Origin: Galerina marginata
Lineage: Eukaryota; Basidiomycota; Agaricomycetes; Agaricales; Galerinaceae
Direction: 5' to 3'
Length of the DNA stretch: 64,000 nt
NCBI GenBank assembly: GCA_023014335.1
Contig: JAECYW010000013.1
Location: forward strand, 682,001 to 746,000
Position numbers and translations under genes: made by a program
Notes under the pieces: model-generated
What the model was told of the DNA's origin: nothing
Databases searched by the model: none
The model's input: the letters and a program-made list of their open reading frames with translations, nothing else
Shown: in pieces, positions 36,614 to 52,717 of the stretch
Layout of the letters: every line of letters starts with the position of its first letter
Numbering within the stretch: the first letter of the stretch is position 1

Positions 36614-37175
36614 GGCGTGCAAGTTGGAGTTTCTAGATTATGGTAGGATTGTGGATTGGTCTAGCTCGAGAGACGCAGTGGTGCAGATGGGCGTTCGAGT
36701 TCAAGAAGAATGAGGAAACGTAATTCCAGGACAGGTCGTGAACGGGGGCTGTGTTGCCTGCTCTAATGGTACAAGAAATAAAATCTCTGCCGCAGTTGCG
36801 AACAGCTAAGACGTGCTAGTCGAAGGTTTGCGAGCAGTGTTACAAACGCGTGACCGAGACTGCCGGCCAAAGTCGTAATTGGCTCCGTCATTGGGGTCAA
36901 CTTTCTTATAGAAAGTTCGATTGAAAAATACGGTCTAATAGGTGTGTGTATGGTGCGTGAAATGCCCACAGCCAGAGGTGGGACAACCCTAAAAAATATA
37001 ATGGATGTACAACGAAATTGCCGGTACATGATGCTACGCTACAATAGAACGGTGGCCTGCCAAATCCCCAAGGAATCTGCGAAGGCAAGAAAAATGCGCC
37101 CTCACGGCGGAGAAGAAGTGGAATGAATAATGATAGTCGAAAAAGGGAACAGGCAGGTGGTACGCGGTGAAGGAG
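36614..37175. other. Intergenic, dnaJ promoter side
   Basis: 562 bases with no recognisable gene. They contain the dnaJ upstream region and the 3' flank of the disordered-protein gene. Confidence 0.5.
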
Positions 37176-37933
37176 TCAATTACCGTCCGGAACCTCCTCG
37201 GTCGTGAACCTCACTGCTTTCTTCGGCGGTAGAAAGTCGGACGTACTCGTCCTAGGGGACGCTGCGGGGGAGGACACCATAGATGAAGGAGCCGACACCG
37301 ATCTACCCTGTGGCAGAAACCGTGCCATGCGAAATTTGATCGCAGCAAACGATCGGGGAGACTGCGCGGAGGACGGTGCTACAGACGTAACTGTGGTCGA
37401 AGACCCTGATGCAGTGGAGAACGGGGGGCTGACAGCAGGGCTGCTCGAGGAAGAGGTGATGGTCGTCGAGGGTTTTTTGAGGGAGGAGCGCTGTGGTGCG
37501 GGTGGTAGGACTATAGGTGTCGCGCGGTGATGGTGGTGTTCGTTGGGGTTGATGGAGTGGGGTGATGAAGTTCGTTGGGGAAATGCGTAGGGCGAGGAAA
37601 CTAGGGGCCGCAGGTGGGGTGTTCGGGAAATATGAAGCCCCATGGCTATTTGCTCTATCGTCGGGCGCGAAGAGGCCGGGTCTGGTTCCCTAAATTGCTG
37701 CGGCGGGGTCACAGCACGAGACTCGGCATAGGTTGAGTGCATGGCGGCCTTCTGGAGAGCGCTCAGTTAGTAAATACAACGGTGGCATACTTTCCAAAGT
37801 GGCGCACTGAGTATTCTGGAGATCTTTTCCTAGGCGCCGGCGATGGCGTAAATGTGCGCTTCACGGAATGAAGCAGGCGCGAGGCAGCCTTGGGCTTTGT
37901 TGAGGTTGGTGTCAGGTCAGGGTTGGATGCCAT
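37176..37933 (-). CDS. Intrinsically disordered protein of unknown function
   Basis: An ATG at 37933 begins MASNPDLTPTSTKPKAASRL and a basic Ser/Pro-rich frame follows. A second open stretch (37742-37176) carries PASSRPTIEQIAMGLHISRT and long Ser/Thr/Pro runs. It ends PPKKAVRFTTEEVPDGN with a TGA stop. KAVRF near the C-terminus fits the RVxF pattern used by protein phosphatase 1 partners, but a short motif proves nothing. A TACTAAC-like branch site near 37770 indicates an intron between the two stretches. The exact splice sites could not be placed in frame, so the join is open. There is no transmembrane segment and no known domain. Confidence 0.5.
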
Positions 37934-38149
37934 ATGGTTTGTTGACCGAGCTAGAAGGTTGTGTTCTTGAGTCAACACGAGGTAACGCGTCAAACGGTGA
38001 GCAGAGGAGAGGCGAGGGTGGAGTAGGTTGGAGAGAGGGGACATGGACGTGTCACATCGAGGAGAAGGATTGCAACTCACATAGACCGCTGACAGACAGT
38101 GGCTGTGCTGCTTACTAGAACGGAACAGAATAATCATTCAAAAATCTAA

Positions 38150-39796
38150 TCAAGCTACAATATCCATAATCTCAGAACCAGACTCTTCAGATCCAGATTC
38201 GTCATCCTCCTCCTCCTCTTCTTCTTCATCATCGTCCTCACTGTCGCTTTCCTTGAAGGTCAGTGAAATAAATTCATCACCAAGTTGTCCATCTTCTGCT
38301 GTTACCATCGCTTGATCGCCACCAGCAGCTGCCACCACAGAGCCCACCTTATCGCCAGCGACAGGTATGGATTCCATCGCAGTAACATTTGGGGCAGCGA
38401 CCTTGCGATTCCGATTCGCCCGAATCACATGAGGCAACTTGCATCCCTTCGTCCCACAGGTCCCTTTTTCCGCAAAATCGGGGCATTCTCGAACGTGTTG
38501 TCGATCGCACTCCAGCCCACGTTCACAGTAACCCAACACCGCAAAGTCACGACACACACCCTGCCTCTGGCCCACATTTACATGCGGGAAGGGGCAGTTC
38601 TCCCTAGTACACCGCCCCTTGTTCAGGAAGTGCACGCAAAGTGGCGTCCTCTCGGGTGTTGGCTCGTGTGACAGGTCGCACGTCTCCGCCGTCTTGGGGC
38701 AGTTGCCTTGCAGAAAGTTCCAGCAGATCGCGATTTTCGAGGGATCATGTTGGTACATGCACGTTAGTCCGCGACTGCAGCTGCCTGTAAAGATGTCGCC
38801 AGATGCAAGTCGAACAGGGAAAAAAAACAAAGGATGAAATGTAAACATTGTATAGCAAACTACAGGCAAGCCCAGCTCCTCAAGACCACAGAAGCCACTC
38901 GCGGTTGTCCAGGTCTTGAGAAGCAGGTCCAGGAAGAGCGAGGCGCACCTGTCGTTGTAAAACGGGGGCAGGGCTTGTCCACATACTTGTTGACCCGTTT
39001 ATTTGTTTTCCGTGAAGATCTAACCAAGACATCATAAGCGTACAACATAAAACACGCTGGAACACGTACGGATAGGGTCTCCGTGTATTATTAAGGGTCA
39101 TATTCCTCCCTCGACGCGCCTTCAACTTGAACACCTTCGAGGGATGAACATGGCCTGGCTTCCGGGTATAGTGATGAGGTGCTGGTGTCGAAACCGGTCT
39201 GCCAATAGATGCGGGTTTCGGTACTACATATATATTTGATACCCAAAACACTGTTAGACTGACCAACAGTAAACACTCACGATCTTTCCTGACAAGTGAA
39301 CGACGAGAAGACTCAAATGCCACACCGCCCAGTACGACCTCCGTTTTCTGCCCGCCTAGACTAGGGACGGGATTACTAGAGTCAGGGAGCACTGAGGCAG
39401 CCGCCGTGGAGGGACCAGGCTCCGTGATCCTAGCTGCTGTCGGTGTTTGATTCATCAAAGGGGTCGCTGTCGCTGTTGATGGTGGCTTCGAAGGGCCAGC
39501 CTCGTCCAAACCTGGGCGGACATACTTGTTCGAAGGCTTATAATTAGGGTTCACATACGCGTTGCTTCGTCCCGGTCCCCCTTGCGGATAAGGAGCGTAG
39601 TAGTTCACACCCGTCTTCCACGATTTGTTCTTCTGGTGCGCCTTATGCTGGCTAATCGTTGCTGGAGATAGGACAGATGAGGTTAAAGAGGGATGGTGTA
39701 TATGTCATGAGCAAGTAAGTTCGAAGATCATTTACCTGTCAATCTCTCAATCTCGCTCTTGATTTGAGCTTCCGTCGCGGCTGACGAAGAAGCCAT
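38150..39796 (-). CDS. CCCH zinc-finger protein with five fingers, ZC3H3/Red5-like
   Basis: Nuclear RNA-processing factor by family. The ATG at 39796 starts MASSSAATEAQIKSEIERL. A disordered middle follows (NYYAPYPQGGPGRSNAYVNP, then Ser/Pro/Thr-rich). An array of five CCCH fingers runs from about 39000 to 38440: CPRF..TG + SCSRGLTCMYQH, CWNFLQGNCPKTAETCDLSH, CVHFLNKGRCTRENCPFPH, CRDFAVLGYCERGLECDRQH and CPDFAEKGTCGTKGCKLPH. The tail is a long acidic run (SDSEDDDEEEEEEEDD). Five consecutive fingers of this spacing match human ZC3H3 and fission yeast Red5, which act in poly(A) RNA export and nuclear RNA surveillance. The stop is TGA at 38150-38152. The first finger is split by an intron that includes 38830. 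Confidence 0.88.
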
Positions 39797-40078
39797 TCTT
39801 GAATGTCTTGAAACTTCCCTTTTCCTATAATGTGGTCTTAGATCGAGCTTTGCTTGGGTCTTGAGGCCAGAGGAGTCCTGTGTCGAAGTGGTTGGAGAAC
39901 AAGAGAATCACGATTGGTCAGCCGACGTTATGACCTGGATCCAGCGAGTCACTGGGACCGATAATTTCCAAATTTAGTACGAGGTACCACGCTGCCGACC
40001 AGTCAAAGCGCAAAAAAAAACAGTGAAAGCTCCGTTAGACTTGAGAAAAATTAATACAACAGGGGTATAGCTCAAGTA

Positions 40079-42494
40079 TCATCTATATCCTAATCCCAAA
40101 CTGGATGCACCATCCAATAAACCCGACTTCTTCACCACTCCAGCCAAAACATTATCCACGTCGGTCAAACTCGTCTCTTTCCTAAACACCTCCATAAAGA
40201 CCGCCTCGTCAGATCCGGCATTTTCATTCTCGGCGCTTTGCGAGCTCGCCAGACCACGCTTCGCAATGTGCCAATGCTGGGGGTTCTGCCCGCGTGAAAA
40301 GACTTCAGTGATCTTGGGATCTCTGTTATACAAGAACTTGTTATGATAAATTTCGAGGGTGGAGTCCAACTCAATACCCACATATCTAAGATTGCCTTTG
40401 CATTGAAAAGGTGACTTGATGTCGACGAGAAACCAGGACTGCTATGCGTGTACTGGCCGGTCGAGATCAGATACCGATCTTGAGTTTGGAGAATCTTGGT
40501 CGCGGAGGGAAGAGAATCGGACACGCTGAAGATTTATTTTATTTGAATTCAGAGATGTATATACAGATCAAAGGCATAACACACCTCTTTAAACCAGCAT
40601 CGTATATCGCTGACTCTAGATCGTCAAATAGTTTAATTACGCGTTCTGCAGCAATATGGAGGTCTGTATCGTCTTCCTGTTGGTTCTCGTTGGCACGACC
40701 TTGTGTATTTATCAGAGCCAACATTAATTCACTCCTCTAGGATCATACAAAATTGTTAAGAAAAGCCGGTTATAGATTGTCGAGAGCACTGACGATCAGG
40801 TAGTGAATTGTCACTCGTCTTGTATTCGTTTCATCTTGGAAAGGTGCTAGGTGGAGTCTTGTCATCGAGAATTCAGGGAGAGGAGGCGGCGATGGTGGAG
40901 GTGAGTCGTCAGGTAGATTGGACACTGCTAACGACAACGCCGTTGAATTTGATTCCAAGGAAATGTCATTGGTAATAGGGTGGTCAATACCGTCAGAAAG
41001 GTCCAATTGTTCTGGTCCAGGTAGATCTGTCGTGGGCTTTGAGTCTCCGTTGAGCGACCCATTTCTAACATTCGGGGCTAACGATAAAGAATCGGAGGAG
41101 ATGGCGTCTTCCAATGCATCAGCATTAACCTCGACTTCCACTCGACTCAGTTCTAGATCTTTGGAAGTAGTTGTAGTTGTTGCATGCTGTTTCTCTTTCT
41201 CCGGTAGTGGGATGGTAGATTTATCGAGTGGAGGTTTGACTGTACTTCCCTTCCCAAAAGTCAGATATCCAGGCCAATTCCATTTCTTCATATCCATGTT
41301 CACGTTCATCGCCGGGATTCCGAGGAAGTTGACCCCTGCACCATCATCGGCACGCGGGTTGCTTGGAGCACCGTTGGCACTGGAGTCAGGTATACGTTTG
41401 CCCTTGATAGTATCGACAGAAGAAGCAAGCGTGTTAAGAGTATCGGAGCTGCGAGACGGCGCTACTGGCGGAGGAATCATGGACGAAAGATGGGATGCCA
41501 AGGCTGCAGGGTAACGTCCTTCCGAATATCGACCAGAGGGTATAATGTGCTGCCTTGATAATACAACCGGAGTGCTCTCGGATGAGAGATTGTCAGAAAA
41601 TTCATCGATAATAGGTATCAAGGGAGAGAAACAGGGGTGAAGAAGTGGGCCTGGGGATGTTAAGAAGGTAATCTCTGTGAAGTGCCAGTTGTGCTCACCC
41701 AATTGTTCTCCGAACTCAATTTTTTCCTCCAAGTCCCAAGACCAGGCCCAAACCGTCCAGAATCGTTCTAATTGCAGCTCGAGGGCCTGTTGGCCAAGTG
41801 ATGACAGAATCGAAGTGAAGGATCCGTGTGTAAGCTAGGAGAGGGGGTGAAAGCTATAACCTCAGAAACCTCACAGAAGAAGCCTAATCTTGCCATTTAC
41901 CTTAAACCGTTCGTACCCCTTCAGGATGTGGGCACGAAGTGCACTATCATGCACCGACCCTTCCTCGTAATCATATATAGGTCCTGTCTCCTTCTCCTTC
42001 TCCTTCCCCTTGGTCGTGGGTTTGCCCTTCGTCTTAGCATTACTTTTCGGGTCGGCAGCCCTTGGAACCTTGGCAATCTCAACGCCCTAGGCATCATATC
42101 GTTGAGAACCACAGAGACGAGTCAGAGATATAAATGCTGACTGCATGTATCCAGAAGTCAGGCTCTGGGGAAACCATGATCATTCTCTTCGATTGTGAAT
42201 GAACGTTGTCGCATGAATTTTCCGCGTTGAACAGCCTACACAGTTTAAATTGTTTCTAAGTGATCCAGAGCAAATGATTAACATTAGCGCATACTCTGCA
42301 AAGTTAATGAGCGCCTTGGCAAGGCCTATCTGCCTAAGCATTCGATCTCTCGATACGGCTCGTTCCTTCGAGGTGTAGAAGAGGATGTGGGCTTGTTCTT
42401 CGGCATCTTCGCTATCCCCATCGACTGGTCCGGTCGGGTGGAGAGTTGGATTATAGACTGTAAGGTACGAAAGGTTTGGAGGAATGCGATTCAT
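40079..42494 (-). CDS. CCZ1: Vacuolar fusion protein Ccz1
   Basis: Subunit of the Mon1-Ccz1 exchange factor that activates Rab7/Ypt7 on late endosomes and vacuoles. The first longin domain starts MNRIPPNLSYLTVYNPTLHP (42494), then EEQAHILFYTSKERAVSRDR and LRQIGLAKALINFAE. Next come GPIYDYEEGSVHDSALRAHI and the long exon 41732-40770, whose start retains EFGEQLG and whose bulk is disordered. Within it MDMKKWNWPGYLTFGKGS is a conserved block. Small exons then give ERVIKLFDDLESAIYDAG and LPSATKILQTQDRYLI. The last exon has LDSTLEIYHNKFLYNRDP and ends SSLGLGYR with TGA at 40079-40081. The frame is open upstream of the chosen ATG to about 42595 next to an acceptor-like GTGTAG, so a 5' exon may exist. 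It ends about 280 bp from the CCCH gene start. Confidence 0.85.
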
Positions 42495-42794
42495 GTCACG
42501 GTCATCGTGCAAATACGAAACGGAAGGCAACTCATCTCGCGTGACTTGGACTCCGATAAAAAGGTCCAGCGATCGCTCATTCTTGCCAGGGATCCTACAC
42601 GCAAAATGCTTAAGAGATTATATATTGCGACTTACTTACAGTCGATGGATGCGATGGATGGAAGCGAGAATATTACATGTGTTTCGTACTCTAACTAATA
42701 GCTGTAGTAGCATCGAATATTGACAACAATCAGAGCAAAGAGCAAAGGAAGGTGGGAGTACTGTGGTCATCGTTGTAGCTCTGGTAAGTTACGT

Positions 42795-47169
<4,375 letters not shown>

Positions 47170-47431
47170 GAGCGCTGAATGAAGGAAGGAGGGAAGAACC
47201 AAAGAACGAGAGCCACTCTAACAATTGTCAATGTTAAAAGAAAAAAACAAAGCTGCTTTCTCTATTTCCAAAGTTTGGACTTGCAGGACGACGCGTGGAG
47301 GTCACAAAATGTCACATCTCGTGATAAGGCCTCGTCCGATCGATCCTGTCTTTAGAACTTGTCCGCCGGAGCGATACACTTCAAGTCATGGGCAATTCGA
47401 AACCTCTGTCTTTCACCTTTTTCTCTCGACC
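47170..47431. promoter_or_regulatory. Shared divergent promoter, UBP12 / DHA kinase
   Basis: Only 262 bases separate the two oppositely oriented ATG codons, so both core promoters and 5' UTRs must lie here. The kinase side has a pyrimidine-rich leader (CTTTCACCTTTTTCTCTCGA) directly before its ATG. No TATA box is obvious. Confidence 0.7.
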
Positions 47432-49887
47432 ATGTCTGTTCAGAGTGAGTGATTTTTGATTTGCCCCTTGCCCGCTGTTTCTGACCTTGCTCTCCTAGGT
47501 AAACATCTCCTGAATTCTCCATCCACCCTCGTCGTCGATTCGCTCAAGGGATTGTGCGCTATTAACCCTCAAATTGCTCTCGATATCCCCAACAAAAGTA
47601 CTTATCTCAGTAGTGCCCAGTGCGGGCGACTGTCTAATAATTTCTTGCTGCAGTCGTCTATGTCGAGTCCCTCGATCGTTCCAAGGTTGCACTCATGTGT
47701 GGAGGAGGTTCAGGGCACGAACCTGCTCATGCTGGGTTTGTAGGTTCGTATCGTGTATCCGTCCTGCAAACACAGGTGCTCATCCGCAATCACAGGTCAG
47801 GGCATTCTCACAGGTACATCTCACATGGCCTGGGACTAGAACCATCGTCGACTTCTCATAGGTGCTGTTTGTGGTAATATTTTCGCTTCACCAAATGCGA
47901 GCCAGGTCAGGCGCGGTATTGAGCTTCTGGACAACGATAAAGGGCGAGTATTTCTGCCTATAGTGAGCCCAGGTTATGAGATGCTAATACATCACTCACA
48001 CAGAACTGTCATCATCGTCAAGTACAGAACTCTGACGTCACTCACAAGGAGATCTCTCACATGACATCTAGGAACTACACAGGAGATGTGCTGAATTTCG
48101 GATTGGCCAAGGAACAATATGCTGCCCTTCATCCTGAGAAAGCGGATCGAATTAAATTTGTGGTCGTCGGAGATGACGTCGCCGTCGGTAGAAAACAGGG
48201 GAAGATCGTTGGTAGACGGTACGAATCGGTCGTTTATACACCTGTTGTACTGGACTATTAACGTCCTATCCCTTGACACAGTGGCTTGGCTGGAACAGTC
48301 TTGGTTTACAAGGTAGCGGGAGCTATGGCCCATCGAGGCGGAACTCTGGATGAGGTCTACTCTTTGGCTAATTGGGTTGCGAGTCGTGTGGTGACCATTG
48401 GTGTCAGTCTTGGGCATACCCACGTGAGTGCCAGCTTTTCCAACTCTACCTATTTCTAAACCTTTGTCAGGTTCCCGGCACCGCGCCTATGACTTCGGAC
48501 CTCTCCCCATCTGAAATTGAAGTAGGTCTGGGTATCCACAACGAAAGTGGACATAGCCGCCTTTCCCCAATTCCCAAACTGTCGGACCTCATATCACAGC
48601 TGCTAGAATTTTTGATTTCTACTTCAGATCCAGATCGTTCTTTCGCTCCATTCACCGGCAGTGACAATGTGGTCCTTCTCGTTAATAACCTAGGCGGATT
48701 AAGTGAACTCGAGTTGGGCGGTATTGTCGGCGAAGTTAGAAGGCAATTAGACGCCCGTGGTTTTACCACAAGCAGGGTTTTAGCTGGGACGTTTATGGTA
48801 GGAAATGTCATCGTTATCGAACATTACTGAAAACTGATCTCTTGAGAAGACAAGTCTTAACATGCCAGGCTTCTCGATCACTCTGCTTTTATTGCCAGCA
48901 AAAAATGAAGCAAATGCTCCCTCTGCTGATATTATTTTGTCTCTTCTTGACGACAAGCCTGAGGTACCTGGATGGAAATGGTCGTCTAGCTCTGCTCCTT
49001 TGCCAGAGTCAAAGCAAATCGCATCTTCTAAGCAAGTCCAGGCTGGCGAAAACGACATTAAGCAGGTGACTTTACCAGACTCAAAGGCATTCGTTGAAAG
49101 CATCAATCGTGCGGCACACGCCTTGATCAAAGCCGAGCCTGATATCACAAGAATGGATTCTATCGCAGGTGATGGTGATTGCGGATTGACTTTGAAGGTA
49201 AGCCATGCCTTTGAGGATTACTTGGACCCGATCTTTAATATACTTGCTGACGATTTGGTTATTATTTGATTCCGCAAGGCGGGTGCCGAAGGTGACATTT
49301 ATAGCGTCGTTCATTCACTTTGATATGACGCTAACTCCTCTCAATGATAGGCGTTCTTGCCAAGATTGATTCTGGGGACATATCGGGTGACGATCTCGTC
49401 CGCTCTATTATTAACATCGCGCAAGTAGCAGAGGAAGCCATGGGTGGTACCAGCGGTGCTCTGTATTCGTACGCACTGCACACTTTTTTCATGACTTTAC
49501 TGAACCCAATTTCGCCATTCAAGGATTTTTTTCTCTGGTCTCGCTCAAGGTCTGCAAGCGGATACAACAGAGAACGAGAAAATGACACATGAAGCATGGC
49601 AACAGGCTCTGAAGTCTGCTCTGGCAAAGTTGTATACTTACACCCGTGCCAGGCCACCATCACGTACACTCGTTGACCCTCTCGCAGCATTTATCAACAC
49701 ATTCGATTCTTCAAACGGTAACTATTCCGAGGCTGCAACCGCCTCTGCAAAGGCCGCGGAAGCCACCAAAGACCTGGAAGCGAAGGCCGGAAGGAGCGCA
49801 TATGTTGAAGGTGACAGGTTGATCAAGGAGAAGATCCCAGATCCTGGAGCTTGGGGCGTGAAGACCATCCTGGATAATCTCCTTTGA
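47432..49887 (+). CDS. DAK1: Dihydroxyacetone kinase (DhaK+DhaL, ATP type)
   Basis: Phosphorylates dihydroxyacetone to DHAP with ATP, linking glycerol and methanol-type triose metabolism to glycolysis and detoxifying DHA. The mini-exon MSVQ is spliced to SKHLLNSPSTLVVDSLKG. The DhaK domain then has VALMCGGGSGHEPAHAGFVG, KNYTGDVLNFGLAKEQYAAL, VVVGDDVAVGRKQGKIVGRR, LAGTVLVYKVAGAMAHRG and EIEVGLGIHNESGHSRL. The DhaL domain has MDSIAGDGDCGLTLK with the metal-chelating Asp residues, then QVAEEAMGGTSGALYS and RTLVDPLAAFINTF. It ends AWGVKTILDNLL with TGA at 49885-49887. An intron at 47944-48003 has a GC donor (AAAGG/GCGAGT). It is required to read DNDKGTVIIVKNYTGD, a strongly conserved stretch. The gene is otherwise intact and is convergent with the sugar transporter. 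Confidence 0.93.
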
Positions 49888-50534
49888 GGAAATCACGGAC
49901 CCTTGTTATACAAAGAGGTGCTGCGAGACATCGGTGTTCTGAATTATGGACCTTGGGCTGCCGGTTACATCTATGGTCTGAAAGCTGTTCTGAAAATGTG
50001 TATTGCGATTCACGGCCTTCTTTTGACTTCTTGGCCACATCGATCTTCGCACGTCCGGAATACTCGGTGTATTGAGCTGCATTACAAACAAGGTAAAATT
50101 AAGCAGAATCGTGTCGGGTCCGGGAGGACCGGATAAAACCAAGTTCTACACAAACCTTGCTTAAGGAGGAGAGCCCTGGTTCAACCCCACGACGACAGCT
50201 GAATAGTCACCGTTGAACACTAAGTGCTCGGTGTATTCACCTTAAGCCTAAGTCTTATGCATACCTTGAGATTTTGTGTGGGGGCTTGAGGGATTGATTA
50301 TATGGTGAAGGTGCTCCGCGTGATACAATGAATTGTTTGTAGATCTGGAGTGTACAAGAGAATAGTTCTTAAAGTGTTGCTCAACGATTGAAGGGGTCAG
50401 TCATGATGGGACCGATGTAAGTGACTTGAATTTTGGCTACATATTAAACACGTAGATGGCTTGGTATCGTGAAACAACGTGAAGAGCGTAAATACTAGTT
50501 TATAACGAGGAAACTGCTTTTGGTGGTGAAATTT
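49888..50534. other. Convergent 3' intergenic, DAK1 / sugar transporter
   Basis: 647 bases between two convergent stops. A GGTTCAACCCC match to the Pol III B box occurs at 50176, but no cloverleaf can be folded around it. No gene was seen. Confidence 0.6.
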
Positions 50535-52717
50535 TTAAACCTTCTCGTCAATGTGATCTGATTGGCTGTGCTTGAAGTCTCCGTGCACAGCGCCGGGGCC
50601 TTCAGCGATGAGGCGTCTGCGGTATTCCAATGATCCAAGCGGTGTGGTTTCTTGGTACATGAGGTCGATTTGTTCTAGAGACATGCCCTTGGTCTAATAA
50701 AAAATTTAGTGAGAAACGGCGCCCGTGTCAGAAAGCTGCAGTGTGCGAACCTCGGGAATGCAGAAGAATGTGAAGATAATGCAACACAAGCAAGTGGATC
50801 CCCAAATGAAAAACACCTTGGACTCAAGGCCCGCAGAGCCGGGCTCCTTGTTGACGAGGTATGGAGCTAGAAATAGGTGTCAGGATCGAATGGAGATGTC
50901 AAGCTATAGTCTTAGACGAATACTCACTGGCATAACCAATACCGAAGTTCCATAGCCAGTTGCTTGCTGTGAGATTTTTTCGTTTAATGTAAATTCACAA
51001 AAAAAAGAGGGGGAAACCCACCAGCTGATAACGACATCCCCTTAGCGCGGAGTTGAAGGGGGAAGATTTCACCACAGACGACCCAAGCAATAGGACCCCA
51101 GGTGGAAGCGAAGAACGCCTGATAGCCAATATCAGTCATTGTCGTAGTGCCGATGAGAAAAAACGAAACTCACAATATAGAAGCACACAAAGGCGATGAG
51201 GACTTTTTGGCCTGCGAGATTCTCGGTGGAGATGGTAACACCGATAATGGCGACAATATATTCGCAAACACACATCCCGATGGCACCGACGAGAAGCAGG
51301 CGACGTCGACCGAAGCGTTCGATCCCCCACATTCCAGGGACGGTCATCACGACATTGACAACGTTGGTGACAATGGAAATAACGAAGGCATTGCTGATAC
51401 CGGAATTCTTGAAGAACGTTGTGCCGTAATAGAAAATGAAGTTGACTTCACGAAGGACGGATCATTAATATGCCAGGTAGTATCAAACCCAAAATCGACA
51501 TACTTCCAGTGAGCTGCTGCCATGCTTGAATAAAGATCCCCGTAAGAGTACGGTAGGCAATCTTGTTCTTGTTGAATTTGAATAGATCCGCATATGAGCT
51601 TTCACCGAGCTTCATCTCCTCCTCGTAGTTGAGGCGAATTTCCTCGAGCTCACCCTCGACTTCGGGACTTCCTGCGGGTGCGCCGGTGAGACGAGAGAGT
51701 GCAGCAGCTGCATCGGCGTCGCGGCCGCGTTTGATGAGCCAACGAGGAGACTAGAAAGACATAAGGATTATTCGGCAAATGGAAAGTGCTTCTGTACCTC
51801 AGGCAGGAAGAACATGCCGCCGGCAAGAATAGCGGCCCAAGCGAACTGGAGGGCAATTGGAATCTGGTAGGCTGACTTGTTGTCGCGGTTTTTGGTCGAG
51901 TTATTCACGATGGCGGCAATGAGAAGACCAATGGTAATCGCCCATTGGTAACTGGCAACGACTGCACCACGAATCCATTTGGGCGAGCTAGTTGGATTGT
52001 CAGCATAGGGATTCACAAAGTAGAAATTTGCTCACCATTCTGATTGGTACATGGGAATTAGACAGGAAACCAGACCGACACCGAGACCAGCAAAAACACG
52101 ACCAACGACCTGTGGTAGATGGTTAACAACCTGTTCGTGAACTTAATTCAACAGAACTTACGAAGAGGGGCATGGCCGTGGCAGCAGTTTGCATAGCAAT
52201 GCCAACACAGAACACCAACGTCGAGAAAATGATGCCCCATTTCCTGCCAAGAATATCTGGGAGGAATTAATTGAGGTCATAAACAATAATACCAGAGGAG
52301 TGGCTTACCTGCAACTGGGGCGCCGAACAAAGCACCGAAGAAAGTACCGGCAGAGAGAATGGAAACGACAAGCGATTCCGACGAAGAGGAAATGGCATAT
52401 CCAGTTTCGAATTTTGGGTCAGATGTGGCATGACCAAATTGTCGGAGCCAGGCCTTCATTTCCTTGATACCGCTGATGAGGCCAGTATCGTACCCAAAAA
52501 GAATGCCACCAAATGCACTGAAAGCTACAGACGAAAAGTAATCAGCGACGAAGGCGAGAGGAGGGAAAAAGCAAGGCTTACCAGTCATGGCAATTCCGGC
52601 GAATTTACTCTGTAACGGAATATTAAAAATTTCTCGGTGTACGATAAAAGAGTGAAATACCTTGGACCCGGAGGCCCCAACGGTGTAACCTGCAGCAGCG
52701 ACTGGTCCTCCTGGCAT
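50535..52717 (-). CDS. Sugar transporter, major facilitator superfamily (Hxt/Rco3 type)
   Basis: Twelve-helix hexose permease of the plasma membrane. The ATG at 52717 gives MPGGPVAAAGYTVGASGSK. Helix 1 has AFSAFGGILFGYDTGLISGI with the family GYDTG motif. Next come VGRVFAGLGVGLVSCLIPMY and QSECSPKWIRGAVVASYQWA. PESPRWLIKRGRDADA is the helix 6 signature, and LTGINFIFYYGTTFF lies in helix 7. IERFGRRRLLLVGAIGM is the second RxGRR loop, then WGPIAWVVCGEIFPLQLRAK. PETKGMSLEQIDLMY follows helix 12, and the protein ends HSQSDHIDEKV with TAA at 50535-50537. About ten short introns interrupt it. Substrate and affinity cannot be read from sequence; close relatives carry glucose. Confidence 0.92.

Noticed and set aside
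36614..36622. Start of the DnaJ protein at 36622
   Set aside because: That codon is TTG; the ATG at 36613 gives the usual MAPVETEYYDL start.
41826..42140. Plus-strand frame with hydrophobic leucine run opposite Ccz1
   Set aside because: It is the complement of a Lys/Glu-rich Ccz1 segment, which produces leucine/serine runs on the other strand.
48842..49270. Separate gene start inside dihydroxyacetone kinase
   Set aside because: The segment joins in frame across an intron to the upstream DhaK domain and carries the linker into the DhaL domain.
50160..50200. Possible tRNA gene from a GGTTCAACCCC B box
   Set aside because: No matching acceptor or anticodon stem can be paired around it and the T stem itself mispairs.
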